Positions 1 through 8,155 of a stretch of 64,000 nucleotides of DNA are shown in pieces. Position 1 is the stretch's first letter; each line of letters starts with the position of its first letter. Both the position numbers and the translations under genes were made by a program. Below the pieces are notes generated by a model that did no database searches, had not been told where the DNA came from, and saw nothing but the letters and a program-made list of their open reading frames with translations. The stretch spans positions 3,162,001 to 3,226,000 of the forward strand of contig NZ_BBWW01000001.1 in NCBI RefSeq assembly GCF_001485215.1, read 5' to 3'. Origin of the DNA: Leptolyngbya sp. NIES-2104. GTDB lineage: Bacteria > Cyanobacteriota > Cyanobacteriia > Leptolyngbyales > Leptolyngbyaceae.

Positions 1-1
1 G

Positions 2-64
2 CAAATCTTGGCGAGATACTATCCGAAAACGAACCTTGCGCGGATTGAGCAAGATCATTACTGA
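2..64 (+). CDS. C-terminal end of an unidentified protein (5' end outside window)
   Basis: An open frame enters from the left edge and stops at TGA 62-64; the last visible residues are ARIEQDHY. Only about 20 residues are visible, too few to assign a family. The stop overlaps the convergent stop of the minus-strand NuoB-like gene by a few bases, a tight arrangement typical of real gene ends. It could also be a chance open frame. Confidence 0.3.
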   Translation, partial: QILARYYPKTNLARIEQDHY

Positions 65-486
65 AAATCAGCGATCGCATCGATTAGGGTTTGCGATCGC
101 AGCGGACATTCTGCTAAATGCACATTGACCGGAATCACCGTATTCACATTCTGAAGCATCGAATTGCTTGTTGCATTGCAAGCTCCTAAACTGATGACGA
201 ACTTTGGAGCAGACATCTGTTCGTATAATCGAATCAAAGTTGGGGCAAATTTGGGTGTGATCGCACTTGCGGTAATTAAGAGATTTGCAGAATGCGATCG
301 AACTTGTGGAACTGCTAGAAGTGCCGCAATCTTTATAAAGCAGCAATTCGCATCAGGGTATGACGTGTAAAAATCAGCAATTCTAATCTGATTGTATAAA
401 TCATCAACCGTAGTAAGAATCGCATTCTCAAATAAATATTGCTCATTCGGTTGAATTTGCGTTGTTTTCAGCGTTACTCTCGACAT
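58..486 (-). CDS. Small NuoB/NdhK-like 4Fe-4S protein
   Basis: 142 residues resembling the core of the 20-kDa subunit of complex I (NuoB/NdhK) and the small subunit of NiFe hydrogenases, which carry the terminal N2 4Fe-4S cluster. All four expected cysteines are visible: a Cys-Cys pair at 48-49, Cys103 in SLGAC, and Cys127 in LAECP; the segment VIPVNVHLAECP matches the IPVDVYLPGCPP block of the family. It is much shorter than true NdhK (about 220-250 residues), with shortened N- and C-termini, and no other complex I or hydrogenase gene is nearby. The ATG follows an AGGAA ribosome site. Family assignment is good; a role in electron transfer or an orphan hydrogenase-like complex is inference. 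Confidence 0.7.
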   Translation of the reverse strand: MSRVTLKTTQIQPNEQYLFENAILTTVDDLYNQIRIADFYTSYPDANCCFIKIAALLAVPQVRSHSANLLITASAITPKFAPTLIRLYEQMSAPKFVISLGACNATSNSMLQNVNTVIPVNVHLAECPLRSQTLIDAIADFQ

Positions 487-644
487 ATAAAGTTCCTGCC
501 TTGTGATCGATTTTACACAAACAAAGCGTAACCTTTCCGATTCTCCGTAGTGTTGTGAATTGAATGTAGTCTTAGTGTGGCACGATCTCAGGGGAACGTA
601 CTGTTAAGATTGCGGATTTTTATCGAATCAGAAATCACCGCAAC

Positions 645-670
645 AAAAAAGGAGCCGCAACTGCGACTCC
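645..670 (-). terminator. Rho-independent terminator of the hsp20 gene
   Basis: Read on the minus strand, the arms GGAGTCGCAG and TTGCGGCTCC form a GC-rich hairpin (651-670) followed directly by TTTTTT. It lies just past the hsp20 stop. Confidence 0.85.
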
Positions 671-692
671 CATCAATTTATAACAATGAAAC

Positions 693-1142
693 TTATGCTT
701 CTTCAGCACCCGCTTCTAAAGTTCCGGTTGACTGTGTAAGGTTCAGCTTCACCACTTTCGCCTGTTCAACCTTCGGCAAAGTTAAGCTCAGAATGCCATC
801 TTTGAACTCAGCCTTGACTTGATCATTTTGTACTTCAACAGGCAGCGGAATCACACGCTGGAACTTACCGTAGCGAAACTCAGAGCGGAAGAAACCATTC
901 TCTTCGGAGCGATTCTCTTGATGATGCTCACCAGAGAGAGAAATCGCATCTTTCGTCACCTGCACATCGAGATCCTTCGCATCGATGCCAGGGAGTTGAG
1001 CGCGAAGAACGAACTCGTTACCTGTGTCCTTCAACTCGATCGCAGGAGTCCAGGGTGCGGTATCAACAGAATCAAACAACTGATCAAATTGACGACGGAG
1101 TGTATCGATTTCGCGCCAGGGTTGCCAGTATCTTACTAACAT
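693..1142 (-). CDS. hspA: Small heat shock protein, Hsp20/alpha-crystallin family
   Basis: About 149 residues. ATP-independent holdase chaperone that forms oligomers and binds unfolding proteins; in cyanobacteria it also protects thylakoid membranes and phycobilisomes under heat and light stress. The alpha-crystallin domain covers roughly residues 40-130 and ends with the family signature FKDGILSLTLPK. The N-terminus MLVRYWQPWREIDTLRRQ is typical of cyanobacterial HspA. A longer frame reaches 1202, but the start at 1142 is preceded by AGAGGTG at good spacing and begins at the usual family N-terminus. No CIRCE operator was found upstream. A strong terminator follows, so the gene is probably monocistronic. 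Confidence 0.93.
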   Translation of the reverse strand: MLVRYWQPWREIDTLRRQFDQLFDSVDTAPWTPAIELKDTGNEFVLRAQLPGIDAKDLDVQVTKDAISLSGEHHQENRSEENGFFRSEFRYGKFQRVIPLPVEVQNDQVKAEFKDGILSLTLPKVEQAKVVKLNLTQSTGTLEAGAEEA

Positions 1143-1255
1143 ATCGTCACCTCTTGGAAAACGACTAAGAACTTGAAACTTCATGTTCTTATCGTGCCGC
1201 ATCCAGCGTCGAATCGCAGTCAGGGGAACTGTACTAAGTCAGTAGAGTTAACCGA

Positions 1256-1519
1256 TTATGCTAAGACAAATTCAACTAAAGAGTTTACGCCCAACGCATA
1301 TTCAACATCATCAATATGTTCGCGATCGCGCCATTCATCAATCACACTCAGCAAAGAACGGACGGCTAAATCGCGCTGAATCAGTTCGGTGACGGCTTGC
1401 CATGCGTCCGGTGCGTTCGAGAAAAAGCCAAGCTGAATCATGCCGCCTTCGTGCCACCAAATGCCAATCCAGCCTGCATCTTGTTCGGTAATTTCAACAT
1501 GCTGTCCTAGGTATGTCAT
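1256..1519 (-). CDS. Small conserved-looking protein of unknown function
   Basis: 87 residues, soluble, Trp-rich near the front (GWIGIWWHEGG) and acidic in the second half. No signal peptide or membrane segment. I do not recognise a characterised family. It starts with ATG behind a purine-rich GAGAGAAAG site and lies about 110 bp upstream of hsp20 on the same strand, so the two could be cotranscribed. The even frame and ribosome site make it a probable real gene. Confidence 0.6.
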   Translation of the reverse strand: MTYLGQHVEITEQDAGWIGIWWHEGGMIQLGFFSNAPDAWQAVTELIQRDLAVRSLLSVIDEWRDREHIDDVEYALGVNSLVEFVLA

Positions 1520-1590
1520 AGCTGCTTTCTCTCTGAACTCTGCATTCTAATGAGTTACAGAATACGAGGTGTGTATGCGGCTTGACCTCT

Positions 1591-1652
1591 ACTAAAAAGA
1601 AGGGATCGCCTACTGTCTCTCTGTCTCATGACAGTAACCGTTAGACGATCCC
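1591..1652 (-). terminator. Nested inverted repeat, probable terminator of the GlsB/YeaQ-type gene
   Basis: GGGATCG (1602-1608) pairs with CGATCCC (1646-1652), and inside it ACTGTC (1612-1617) pairs with GACAGT (1630-1635). On the minus strand the structure is followed by TTCTTTTT. It sits about 35 bp after the stop of the 1686-1955 gene. Confidence 0.7.
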
Positions 1653-1685
1653 GCACACACAATGAAGAAGTCGATCGATGATTCG

Positions 1686-1955
1686 TTATGCAGCGCTTCG
1701 GGTGACGAGTCCCCACAGGAAGATCGCGATCATGGCTCCGATGACTGCGACGATTAATCCAGGTAAGCTAAATCCTGCCGCAGTGAGACTAATCGTTCCC
1801 TGAGTCAGAAGCGTGAAGAGGCTACCTCCCAAGAATGCACCAACGATGCCTAAAATCATCGTGCTCAAAATGCCACCACCTTGCCGTCCGGGGTAGATCA
1901 ATTTTGCGATCGCGCCTGCCACAATACCAAGAATTGCCCATGCCAAAATATTCAT
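1686..1955 (-). CDS. GlsB/YeaQ/YmgE family small membrane protein
   Basis: 89 residues, nearly all hydrophobic, with three predicted membrane segments (about 2-20, 29-50, 60-84) and glycine-rich turns (GRQGGGILSTMILGIVGAFLGG) that are the signature of this family, also called transglycosylase-associated proteins. Members are often stress-induced; the molecular function is not established and the transglycosylase name is historical. The ATG follows a strong AGGAGAT site. A terminator follows the gene, so it is probably transcribed alone. Confidence 0.88.
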   Translation of the reverse strand: MNILAWAILGIVAGAIAKLIYPGRQGGGILSTMILGIVGAFLGGSLFTLLTQGTISLTAAGFSLPGLIVAVIGAMIAIFLWGLVTRSAA

Positions 1956-2177
1956 GCTCGTATCTCCTAGAGCTTGTAAGCCTTGATGGATGCGATCAAC
2001 TGTGAAGAAAGAGTCGATCGGGTTTTTTATCTAGGAAGGTAGTATATCGCCGTCTTTGTTTGGATTGGATTGAATAAATTTTTATTTAACAATTTCGTTC
2101 CGGGCAGGGAAAACCAATTGAATGGGATTTGGGGTCGATCGGGTTTTGTGGTTGAAGGGTCGTTCATTGCCGGACGG

Positions 2178-2247
2178 GTAGAGACGCGATTAGGAGCTTC
2201 GCTGCACTTCGTGTTCGCGTCTCTACGGTCGTCGGGTAAACGCAGGA
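2178..2247. repeat. Dispersed inverted repeat, copy 1 (GTAGAGACGCGA family)
   Basis: GTAGAGACGCGA at 2178-2189 is mirrored by TCGCGTCTCTAC at 2215-2226, with a 25-base centre, followed by GGGTAAACGCAGGA at 2234-2247. Both elements recur at 11779-11826. It lies just past the cphA stop and could also act as that gene's transcript end, although no T-run is obvious. Confidence 0.75.
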
Positions 2248-2261
2248 TTTACCGCATGGAT

Positions 2262-4958
2262 TTACGGGGTGGGAATCGCCTCGCGGGAGGTCACCAATTG
2301 CGATCGCGAATAATTCATCGAATTCGCTACAGGGGTCATCACCTGCACCGCGTTCCGATCTTCGATCAATTTGATCGCCCGCGTCACACTTTCCGGCAGA
2401 ATCACAACTAAACTTCCTGGAGTCGCACCTTCTAATGCAGCTTGAATCGCTGCGGTTTCATCCAGAATCGTTTCGTATCGAGCATCCGGTTTCGTTTCCT
2501 TAATCCCTTGCTCGATAAAGGTCGCCGTATTTCCGCGATCGCGTCCCCGGTTATCGTCATCTTCTTTGATGATGATGCGATCGAACAATCCCGCTGAAAG
2601 TTTTCCGAGTTGAACAAAGTCTTCATCTCGTCGATCGCCCGGTGCGCCAATTACCCCAATCCGCTCACCTTCTTTCCAGTTCTGCACAAAGCCACCGAGT
2701 GCTTGATAACTATGCGGATTGTGAGCATAGTCGATCAACACGTGGAAATGTCCTAAGCTAAACAAATTCATGCGTCCCGGTGTTTGCTTGCTCGAAGCCT
2801 GGAAGGTCATCAAAGCTGCTCGAATATCCTCAATCCGAACTCCTTGAGCAAACGCCGCCAAACTTGCTGCTAGTGCATTCGCAATCATGAACGGTGCACG
2901 TCCACCTAATGTGAGGGGAACATGGATCGCTTGTTCGATTCTCAATGTCCAATCGCCTTTTAGGATCGAGAGATAGCCATTCTCATAAACGGCTGCAAGT
3001 CCGCCGCGTTGAGTATGCGATCGAATCAATTCATTCTCTGGATTCATCGAAAAATACGCAATCTGAGCCGTTACCCGACTTGCCATCGCAGACACTAACG
3101 GATCATCTGCATTCAGAACCACATAGCCTTTGGGTAATGCAGATTCGGCAACAACGCTCTTAACTCGCGCCATTTCTTCGATCGTATTGATATCTCCTAG
3201 CCCCAAGTGATCCGCTGCGACGTTCAGAACAACACCCACATCGCACGCATTGAAGGCTAAGCCCGATCGCAGAATCCCACCTCTAGCACTCTCAAGCACA
3301 GCCACTTCAACCGTCGGATCTTGCAGAATTAATTGTGCGCTTTGAGGTCCGGTATTATCTCCTGGTTCAACCAAATAGTCACCGATGTAAGTTCCATCGG
3401 TTGTTGTGTATCCAACGACTTGATTGGTTTGCTTAAACAGATGAGCAATTAAGCGCGTCGTTGTCGTTTTTCCGTTAGTTCCGGTAATTGCAATGATTGG
3501 AATTCGTCCATTGCTCCGCTGTGGGAACAACATATCGACCACAGGTTCTGCTACATTGCGGGGAATACCTTCACTTGGGGAAACGTGCATTCTGAAGCCT
3601 GGAGCCGCATTGACTTCAACAATGACACCATCCACTTCACGCAACGGCTTCGAGATATCATCCGTGACAACATCAATTCCAGCAATGTCTAGACCGATAA
3701 TTTTGACGACACGCTGAGCTAACCAAATATTTTCAGGGTGAATATCATCAGTTCGATCGATAGCAATTCCCCCTGTACTTAAGTTCGCTGTAGCTCTGAG
3801 ATAACAAATCTCGCCTTCGGGTAGAACAGTTTCTAAGTCATAGCCTTTTTGCTCTAACAGCTCCCAGGAAGTTCGATCGACTTCGATTTTCGTCAAAACA
3901 TTATCGTGACCAGTTCCCCGCCGCGGATCGCGATTTGTTTCGTCGATTAATTCCTGAATCGTCGATCGACCATTTCCCACGACATGAGCCGGAACCCGTT
4001 CAGCCACGGCAACGACTCTGCCATCGACGACCAGAACCCGGTGATCGCGCCCTTGATAGTACCGTTCGATAATCACCGATCGAGAAACTTCTTTCGCCGC
4101 ATCATAAGCGATTTCGGCTTGTTCCCAACTGGTGATATTGATTGTAATTCCGCGCCCGTGATTTCCGTTTAGGGGCTTAATCACGATCGGATAGCCGCCG
4201 ACTTCCTCGATCGCGTCTTCTAACTCATCAAGATAGTTCACAACCGTTCCACGTGGCACAGGAACACCCGCCGATCGCAGCATTTGTTTTGTGCCTTCTT
4301 TATCGGAGGCAAGCTCGACTCCGAGAATTCCAGTATGATTGCTCAGCGTGGCTTGAATGCGTTTTTGATGCACTCCAAAGCCGAGTTGAATCATCGCTCG
4401 CGCTCCTAATTCCATCCAAGGAATATTTCGCGTTTCGGCTTCTTTTACCAGCGTTTCAGTACTCGGACCTAACGAACATTCGGCTGCAATATCGCGTAAA
4501 TCCTTTAAGTCCTGCTCTAATTCATCTTTCGGATAGCGTCCGGTTTCAACGATCGTTTGGCAAATTCTCACAGCGGCTCTAGCAGCATAGCGTCCAGCGC
4601 GTTCGTGCACATATTCGATCGCGACTTGATAAACACCTGGCTCTGCGGTTTCACGAGTCCGTCCGAACCCGACAATCATGCCAGCGAGTTCCTGAAGCTC
4701 TAGCGCGACATGTTCGATGATATGCCCCATCATCGTGCCTTCGCGCATTCGTTCCAGAAAGCCACCTCGATAGCCTGGAGAGCAGAAATGCTCCACCAAA
4801 GACGGCAACAACTCGACCAAACCTTCGTAAAACCCAGGAATCAAATTAGAAGGAGTCTCAGCTAGATCTTCCAAATCCAGGCGCATCAAAACAACTTTGT
4901 GGCGACGAATGCTCCAGTAATTGGGACCACGTAACGTTTGAACTTTGAGTATCTTCAT
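2262..4958 (-). CDS. cphA: Cyanophycin synthetase
   Basis: 898 residues, full length for the family (about 870-900). It polymerises aspartate and arginine with ATP into cyanophycin, the insoluble cytoplasmic nitrogen store of cyanobacteria. An N-terminal domain (about 1-165) is followed by an ATP-grasp module (about 220-475, with YPIVIKPLNGNHGRG) that adds Asp to the backbone, and a Mur-ligase-like module (about 485-880) with the P-loop GTNGKTTT near 493-500 and DYAHNP near 741 that adds Arg to the side chain. Start MKILKVQTLRGPNYWS is the usual family N-terminus. cphB lies 250 bp upstream on the same strand, with an inverted repeat between them. Confidence 0.97.
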   Translation of the reverse strand: MKILKVQTLRGPNYWSIRRHKVVLMRLDLEDLAETPSNLIPGFYEGLVELLPSLVEHFCSPGYRGGFLERMREGTMMGHIIEHVALELQELAGMIVGFGRTRETAEPGVYQVAIEYVHERAGRYAARAAVRICQTIVETGRYPKDELEQDLKDLRDIAAECSLGPSTETLVKEAETRNIPWMELGARAMIQLGFGVHQKRIQATLSNHTGILGVELASDKEGTKQMLRSAGVPVPRGTVVNYLDELEDAIEEVGGYPIVIKPLNGNHGRGITINITSWEQAEIAYDAAKEVSRSVIIERYYQGRDHRVLVVDGRVVAVAERVPAHVVGNGRSTIQELIDETNRDPRRGTGHDNVLTKIEVDRTSWELLEQKGYDLETVLPEGEICYLRATANLSTGGIAIDRTDDIHPENIWLAQRVVKIIGLDIAGIDVVTDDISKPLREVDGVIVEVNAAPGFRMHVSPSEGIPRNVAEPVVDMLFPQRSNGRIPIIAITGTNGKTTTTRLIAHLFKQTNQVVGYTTTDGTYIGDYLVEPGDNTGPQSAQLILQDPTVEVAVLESARGGILRSGLAFNACDVGVVLNVAADHLGLGDINTIEEMARVKSVVAESALPKGYVVLNADDPLVSAMASRVTAQIAYFSMNPENELIRSHTQRGGLAAVYENGYLSILKGDWTLRIEQAIHVPLTLGGRAPFMIANALAASLAAFAQGVRIEDIRAALMTFQASSKQTPGRMNLFSLGHFHVLIDYAHNPHSYQALGGFVQNWKEGERIGVIGAPGDRRDEDFVQLGKLSAGLFDRIIIKEDDDNRGRDRGNTATFIEQGIKETKPDARYETILDETAAIQAALEGATPGSLVVILPESVTRAIKLIEDRNAVQVMTPVANSMNYSRSQLVTSREAIPTP

Positions 4959-5044
4959 AAAACTTTAATTCAGGGCTACTGGCTGGGAATCGGTTCACAG
5001 AAAAATCGAAATTCGGAAATTTAGTCTCAAGACCAATTTCCTAG

Positions 5045-5114
5045 TTTCAGGGGCAATCTGAGTCGGGGTTTGTTCATCATAAACAGTTTGTGTAAAGAAC
5101 TGTTGCCCCTGAAA
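5045..5114. repeat. Perfect 12-bp inverted repeat with a nested alternative hairpin between cphB and cphA
   Basis: TTTCAGGGGCAA (5045-5056) and TTGCCCCTGAAA (5103-5114) are exact reverse complements separated by 46 bases. Inside, AACAGTT (5082-5088) and AACTGTT (5098-5104) form a second stem that shares bases 5103-5104 with the outer stem, so the two structures partly compete. There is no T-run on either side, so it is not a simple terminator. It may be a regulatory hairpin in the cphA leader or a protein site. Confidence 0.7.
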
Positions 5115-5208
5115 GTCGTAATTTCAAAGCGTATTTGTAACAAAGCGAAATGGTTTCTCACTGGCACCATACCAGAATTCGCACTCGCTCAACGGTGAGG
5201 AATTCCGT

Positions 5209-6087
5209 CTATCCTCGCTCCCAGAAGGCAGACTTCCGAGATTTCCGAATCAGCATCGATCGCTGACGCAAGTCAAATCGACAACCCGCACTTAAAACAT
5301 GCAGCCGTAAATTTCCCATCGACAGCGGATCAGTTTTTTCAACTTCTGCCTGATTCGTGTAGGTCATTTCTCCGGGGTCGATAATCGTCACCGCTCCTTT
5401 TCCCAGCACCTGAAGAATGCCATCGCCTTCAAACATGGCACAGGTATCTTCATCAATGCCGATTCCAAGCAGAGTCGGATGCGCCACGATCGCACTCATC
5501 AACCGCGCCATCCGGTTCCGATTGTGAAAATGCTGATCCACGAGAATGTCCGGAATGATCCCCAATCCCAATGTCATATCGACCAGAGAATGATTGGGAG
5601 ATTCACCACTTCCGCCGCCTGCGATCATGTGATATCCCATCACGGCTGCCCCCGCACTGGTTCCGGCAAGCGCGATTTCTCCAGACTGTGAGCGCGATCG
5701 CACAATATCCATCACGGGCGTATCAGAAAGCAAGCCACACAGCCGCAACTGATCGCCCCCAGTGAGAAACACACCGCTACACTCACTCACATACTCTTGT
5801 AATTCTGGCAAGTCGCCCTGAGCGCGATCGTCAATATTCAGCACCTTCGCTTCTTGAGCGCCCATGTCCGTGAAAATGGTTTGGTAGCGATTGCCGATCA
5901 CCACGGGTTCACGCGAAGCCGATGGAATAATGGCGATACGGGCATCACTCCCCCCAGAGCGCCAAAAGAATTCACGGAGAATTTCTCGACCGTGGAGTTT
6001 ATCTTCTGCACCGCCGATCACCATAATGGCGGTATTGAGGGACTGAGGCATCTGCGGTTTCAACGATTGCAAGACTGACTCTAGCAT
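5209..6087 (-). CDS. cphB: Cyanophycinase
   Basis: 292 residues, slightly longer than the usual 270-280. Serine-type exopeptidase (peptidase family S51) that cuts cyanophycin into beta-Asp-Arg dipeptides. The nucleophile elbow GTSAGA places the catalytic serine at about 144; VFLTGGDQ (106-113) and VDQHFHNRNR supply the oxyanion and histidine regions. The residues before PQSLNTAIMVIGGAEDK may be extra: a second ATG at codon 13 is a possible start, and neither has a strong ribosome site. Stands upstream of cphA on the same strand, so degradation and synthesis genes could share a transcript through the 250-bp spacer. Confidence 0.96.
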   Translation of the reverse strand: MLESVLQSLKPQMPQSLNTAIMVIGGAEDKLHGREILREFFWRSGGSDARIAIIPSASREPVVIGNRYQTIFTDMGAQEAKVLNIDDRAQGDLPELQEYVSECSGVFLTGGDQLRLCGLLSDTPVMDIVRSRSQSGEIALAGTSAGAAVMGYHMIAGGGSGESPNHSLVDMTLGLGIIPDILVDQHFHNRNRMARLMSAIVAHPTLLGIGIDEDTCAMFEGDGILQVLGKGAVTIIDPGEMTYTNQAEVEKTDPLSMGNLRLHVLSAGCRFDLRQRSMLIRKSRKSAFWERG

Positions 6088-6258
6088 GAAGGATGGAGAA
6101 TAAAGAACGGAGGGTGGGAAAACGAAAATTCAGTTTAGGATCAAACGGGTGAGGTTGGCATCGGATGATCGAAATTGTGCGATCGTCTTTATCTATGACT
6201 TTCAATCATGCCAAATTATTAATTCTTTGTTAACGCGATTTTGTCTTTTGTTATCAAC

Positions 6259-6981
6259 ATGCGCTTCGATATTGTGACGTTATTTCCCGATTTCTTTGAG
6301 TCGCCCTTAAAATCTGGGCTACTGGGGAAGGCGTTTGCGAAACAAATTGCTGAGGTTCACTTAACTAATCCACGCGATTTTGCCCTGGATAAACATCGCC
6401 GCGTGGACGATGAGCCTTATGGCGGCGGGGTTGGAATGTTGATCAAACCGGAGCCGATTTTTGCTGCGGTGGAATCTTTACCCGTACTGCCTAGACGCGA
6501 AGTAATTTTCGTTACTCCGCAAGGCGAGCCAATGCAACAATCGATGCTGAAAGAATTTTCCACAAATTTCGATCAGATTGTCATCATTTGCGGACATTAC
6601 GAAGGGATCGATGAGCGCGTTATGGGTTTAGTCACGCGAGAGGTGTCGCTGGGGGATTTTGTTCTGACCTGTGGAGAAATTCCAGCCTTAGCGATATTAA
6701 ATGGCACGATTCGGCTGTTACCGGGTGCGATCGGGAAAGAAGATTCGCTCAAGTTCGAGAGTTTTGAAGCAGGATTGCTCGATTATCCGCAATATACTCG
6801 TCCGCCTGTGTTTAGAGGATTAGAGGTTCCGGCAGTTTTGCGATCGGGTAATCACGCCGCGATCGATCAATGGCGGACTCAACAACAAATCGAGCGCACT
6901 CGTATCCGTCGTCCGGATTTGTACCAATGCTGGCTAGAGCAAACCGGGCAAAATAAACAAGATGAGGTCAATTCCGAGTGA
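6259..6981 (+). CDS. trmD: tRNA (guanine-N1)-methyltransferase
   Basis: 240 residues. Uses S-adenosylmethionine to methylate G37 next to the anticodon of several tRNAs, preventing frameshifts. SPOUT-fold enzyme with the trefoil-knot motifs ICGHYEGIDERV and SLGDFVLTCGEIPALAIL. The start is set at ATG 6259 (MRFDIVTLFPDFF, the family's usual N-terminus); a TTG at 6241 would add six residues without match. It lies divergent from cphB. Its TGA overlaps the ATG of the next gene (TGATG), indicating translational coupling with an unrelated membrane protein. Confidence 0.97.
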   Translation: MRFDIVTLFPDFFESPLKSGLLGKAFAKQIAEVHLTNPRDFALDKHRRVDDEPYGGGVGMLIKPEPIFAAVESLPVLPRREVIFVTPQGEPMQQSMLKEFSTNFDQIVIICGHYEGIDERVMGLVTREVSLGDFVLTCGEIPALAILNGTIRLLPGAIGKEDSLKFESFEAGLLDYPQYTRPPVFRGLEVPAVLRSGNHAAIDQWRTQQQIERTRIRRPDLYQCWLEQTGQNKQDEVNSE

Positions 6982-7937
6982 TGAAAAAATTTCCCCTTCT
7001 GTGTGCCACCCTTGCGAGTACTGCCCTGTTGAACTCGCTCCAGATTCCGATGCCATTACGATCGTCAGAAATGCTGCTCGATTCGGCGGCGTACGCAAAA
7101 CGAAGTGGAGGACGCAGCGGCGGCGGATCGTTTAGTCGTCCTTCGTCGGGTAGCTCAAATCGCAACAGTGGATCAGAGAGTGGCGGATCAGTCGCTCCTC
7201 GATCGTCCGGGGGTGGAGTTTACTATGGCGGTGGTTATGGTGGTGGCACTTACTACGGGGGTGGCAGCATTGTCTTGTTGATTGTTGCCCTAATGCTGAT
7301 TGGCGGTGTCGGCTTCTTTGTCTGGTATTTGCTCAAGATGGGTAAAAGCAACAAAGGACAGAAGGAACTTGATAATGATGTTGTCACGGTAACGAAAGTA
7401 CAGGTGGGATTGTTGGCAGAAGGTCGCGCCATTCAACCGCAGTTAGCTGAGATTGTTCAACAAGCAGAGACTGAAACAATCGAAGGACTTCATGCCCAAC
7501 TGCAAGAGGCAGCATTAGCACTGTTGAGAATGCCGGAGAACTGGAGTCATGTGCAGGCAAGTTCTGAAACGGTGAAAACTCGTGATGAAGCGGAAAAGCG
7601 GTTTAATCAATTATCGATCGCCGAACGCACCAAATACACGACAGAAACGCTAACGAATGCAAACGGTAAGTTAGTACAGAAAGAGTTCGAGCTTGATCCA
7701 GACAAAGAGCCAGCATCTTACATTGTGGTGACTTTGATTGTTGGCACCGCAGACGATCAGCCATTGTTTTCTGAAATTCGTACCACTGAAGCTTTGAAAG
7801 ATGTGTTACATCAACTCTCAAGTCTCAATTTTGAATATCTCATGCGGTTTGAACTGCAATGGACACCGCAAGTAGAAGGCGATAGTTTAACCTATGATGA
7901 AATGCTACTGGAATATCCTGAAATGCTTCAAATATGA
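6981..7937 (+). CDS. DUF1517-type membrane protein
   Basis: 318 residues. An N-terminal hydrophobic stretch (about 4-18, possible signal or anchor) is followed by a low-complexity Gly/Ser/Arg/Tyr-rich region (about 40-90: repeats such as GGGYGGG), a single strong membrane segment (about 92-115) and a soluble domain of about 190 residues. This architecture matches DUF1517 proteins found in cyanobacteria and plastids; the biochemical function is unknown to me. The start overlaps the trmD stop (a GTG three bases earlier is also possible), and the stop overlaps the ATG of the next gene, so all three form one operon. Confidence 0.8.
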   Translation: MKKFPLLCATLASTALLNSLQIPMPLRSSEMLLDSAAYAKRSGGRSGGGSFSRPSSGSSNRNSGSESGGSVAPRSSGGGVYYGGGYGGGTYYGGGSIVLLIVALMLIGGVGFFVWYLLKMGKSNKGQKELDNDVVTVTKVQVGLLAEGRAIQPQLAEIVQQAETETIEGLHAQLQEAALALLRMPENWSHVQASSETVKTRDEAEKRFNQLSIAERTKYTTETLTNANGKLVQKEFELDPDKEPASYIVVTLIVGTADDQPLFSEIRTTEALKDVLHQLSSLNFEYLMRFELQWTPQVEGDSLTYDEMLLEYPEMLQI

Positions 7938-8155
7938 AACACTCAACAAACATTTGGGACTATAAACCGTGGTGGTGTCAGCCTTGGTCAATTTTGCTAA
8001 CAGGCGTGAGTCTAATCAGTGGCAGTTGGCTATTGTTGCACTCGCTTTGGATTACTGCGATCGTGGCGATTCCGGTGCTAACCTGGATGATTTTTTTCTT
8101 ACTAATTTATCCAAAAGCAATGTCCAAAAGTTTAGAAGACCTTACAAGCGATTGA
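7934..8155 (+). CDS. Small two-helix membrane protein of unknown function
   Basis: 73 residues. Opens with the aromatic motif NIWDYKPWWCQPW, then two membrane segments (about 18-36 and 40-60). Similar short proteins with a YKPWWCQPW front occur in cyanobacteria (DUF6737-like, from memory). Starts by ATGA overlap with the preceding DUF1517 gene, so it is probably translated with it. The 3' end overlaps the convergent Uma2 gene by 14 bp. Confidence 0.65.
   Translation: MKHSTNIWDYKPWWCQPWSILLTGVSLISGSWLLLHSLWITAIVAIPVLTWMIFFLLIYPKAMSKSLEDLTSD

Noticed and set aside
1143-1255. CIRCE heat-shock operator upstream of hspA
   Set aside because: The TTAGCACTC-N9-GAGTGCTAA pattern is not present on either strand.
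2070-2411. 113-codon plus-strand open frame after the GlsB-type gene
   Set aside because: It runs through the dispersed repeat and into the antisense of the cphA 3' end; no ribosome site and no family resemblance.
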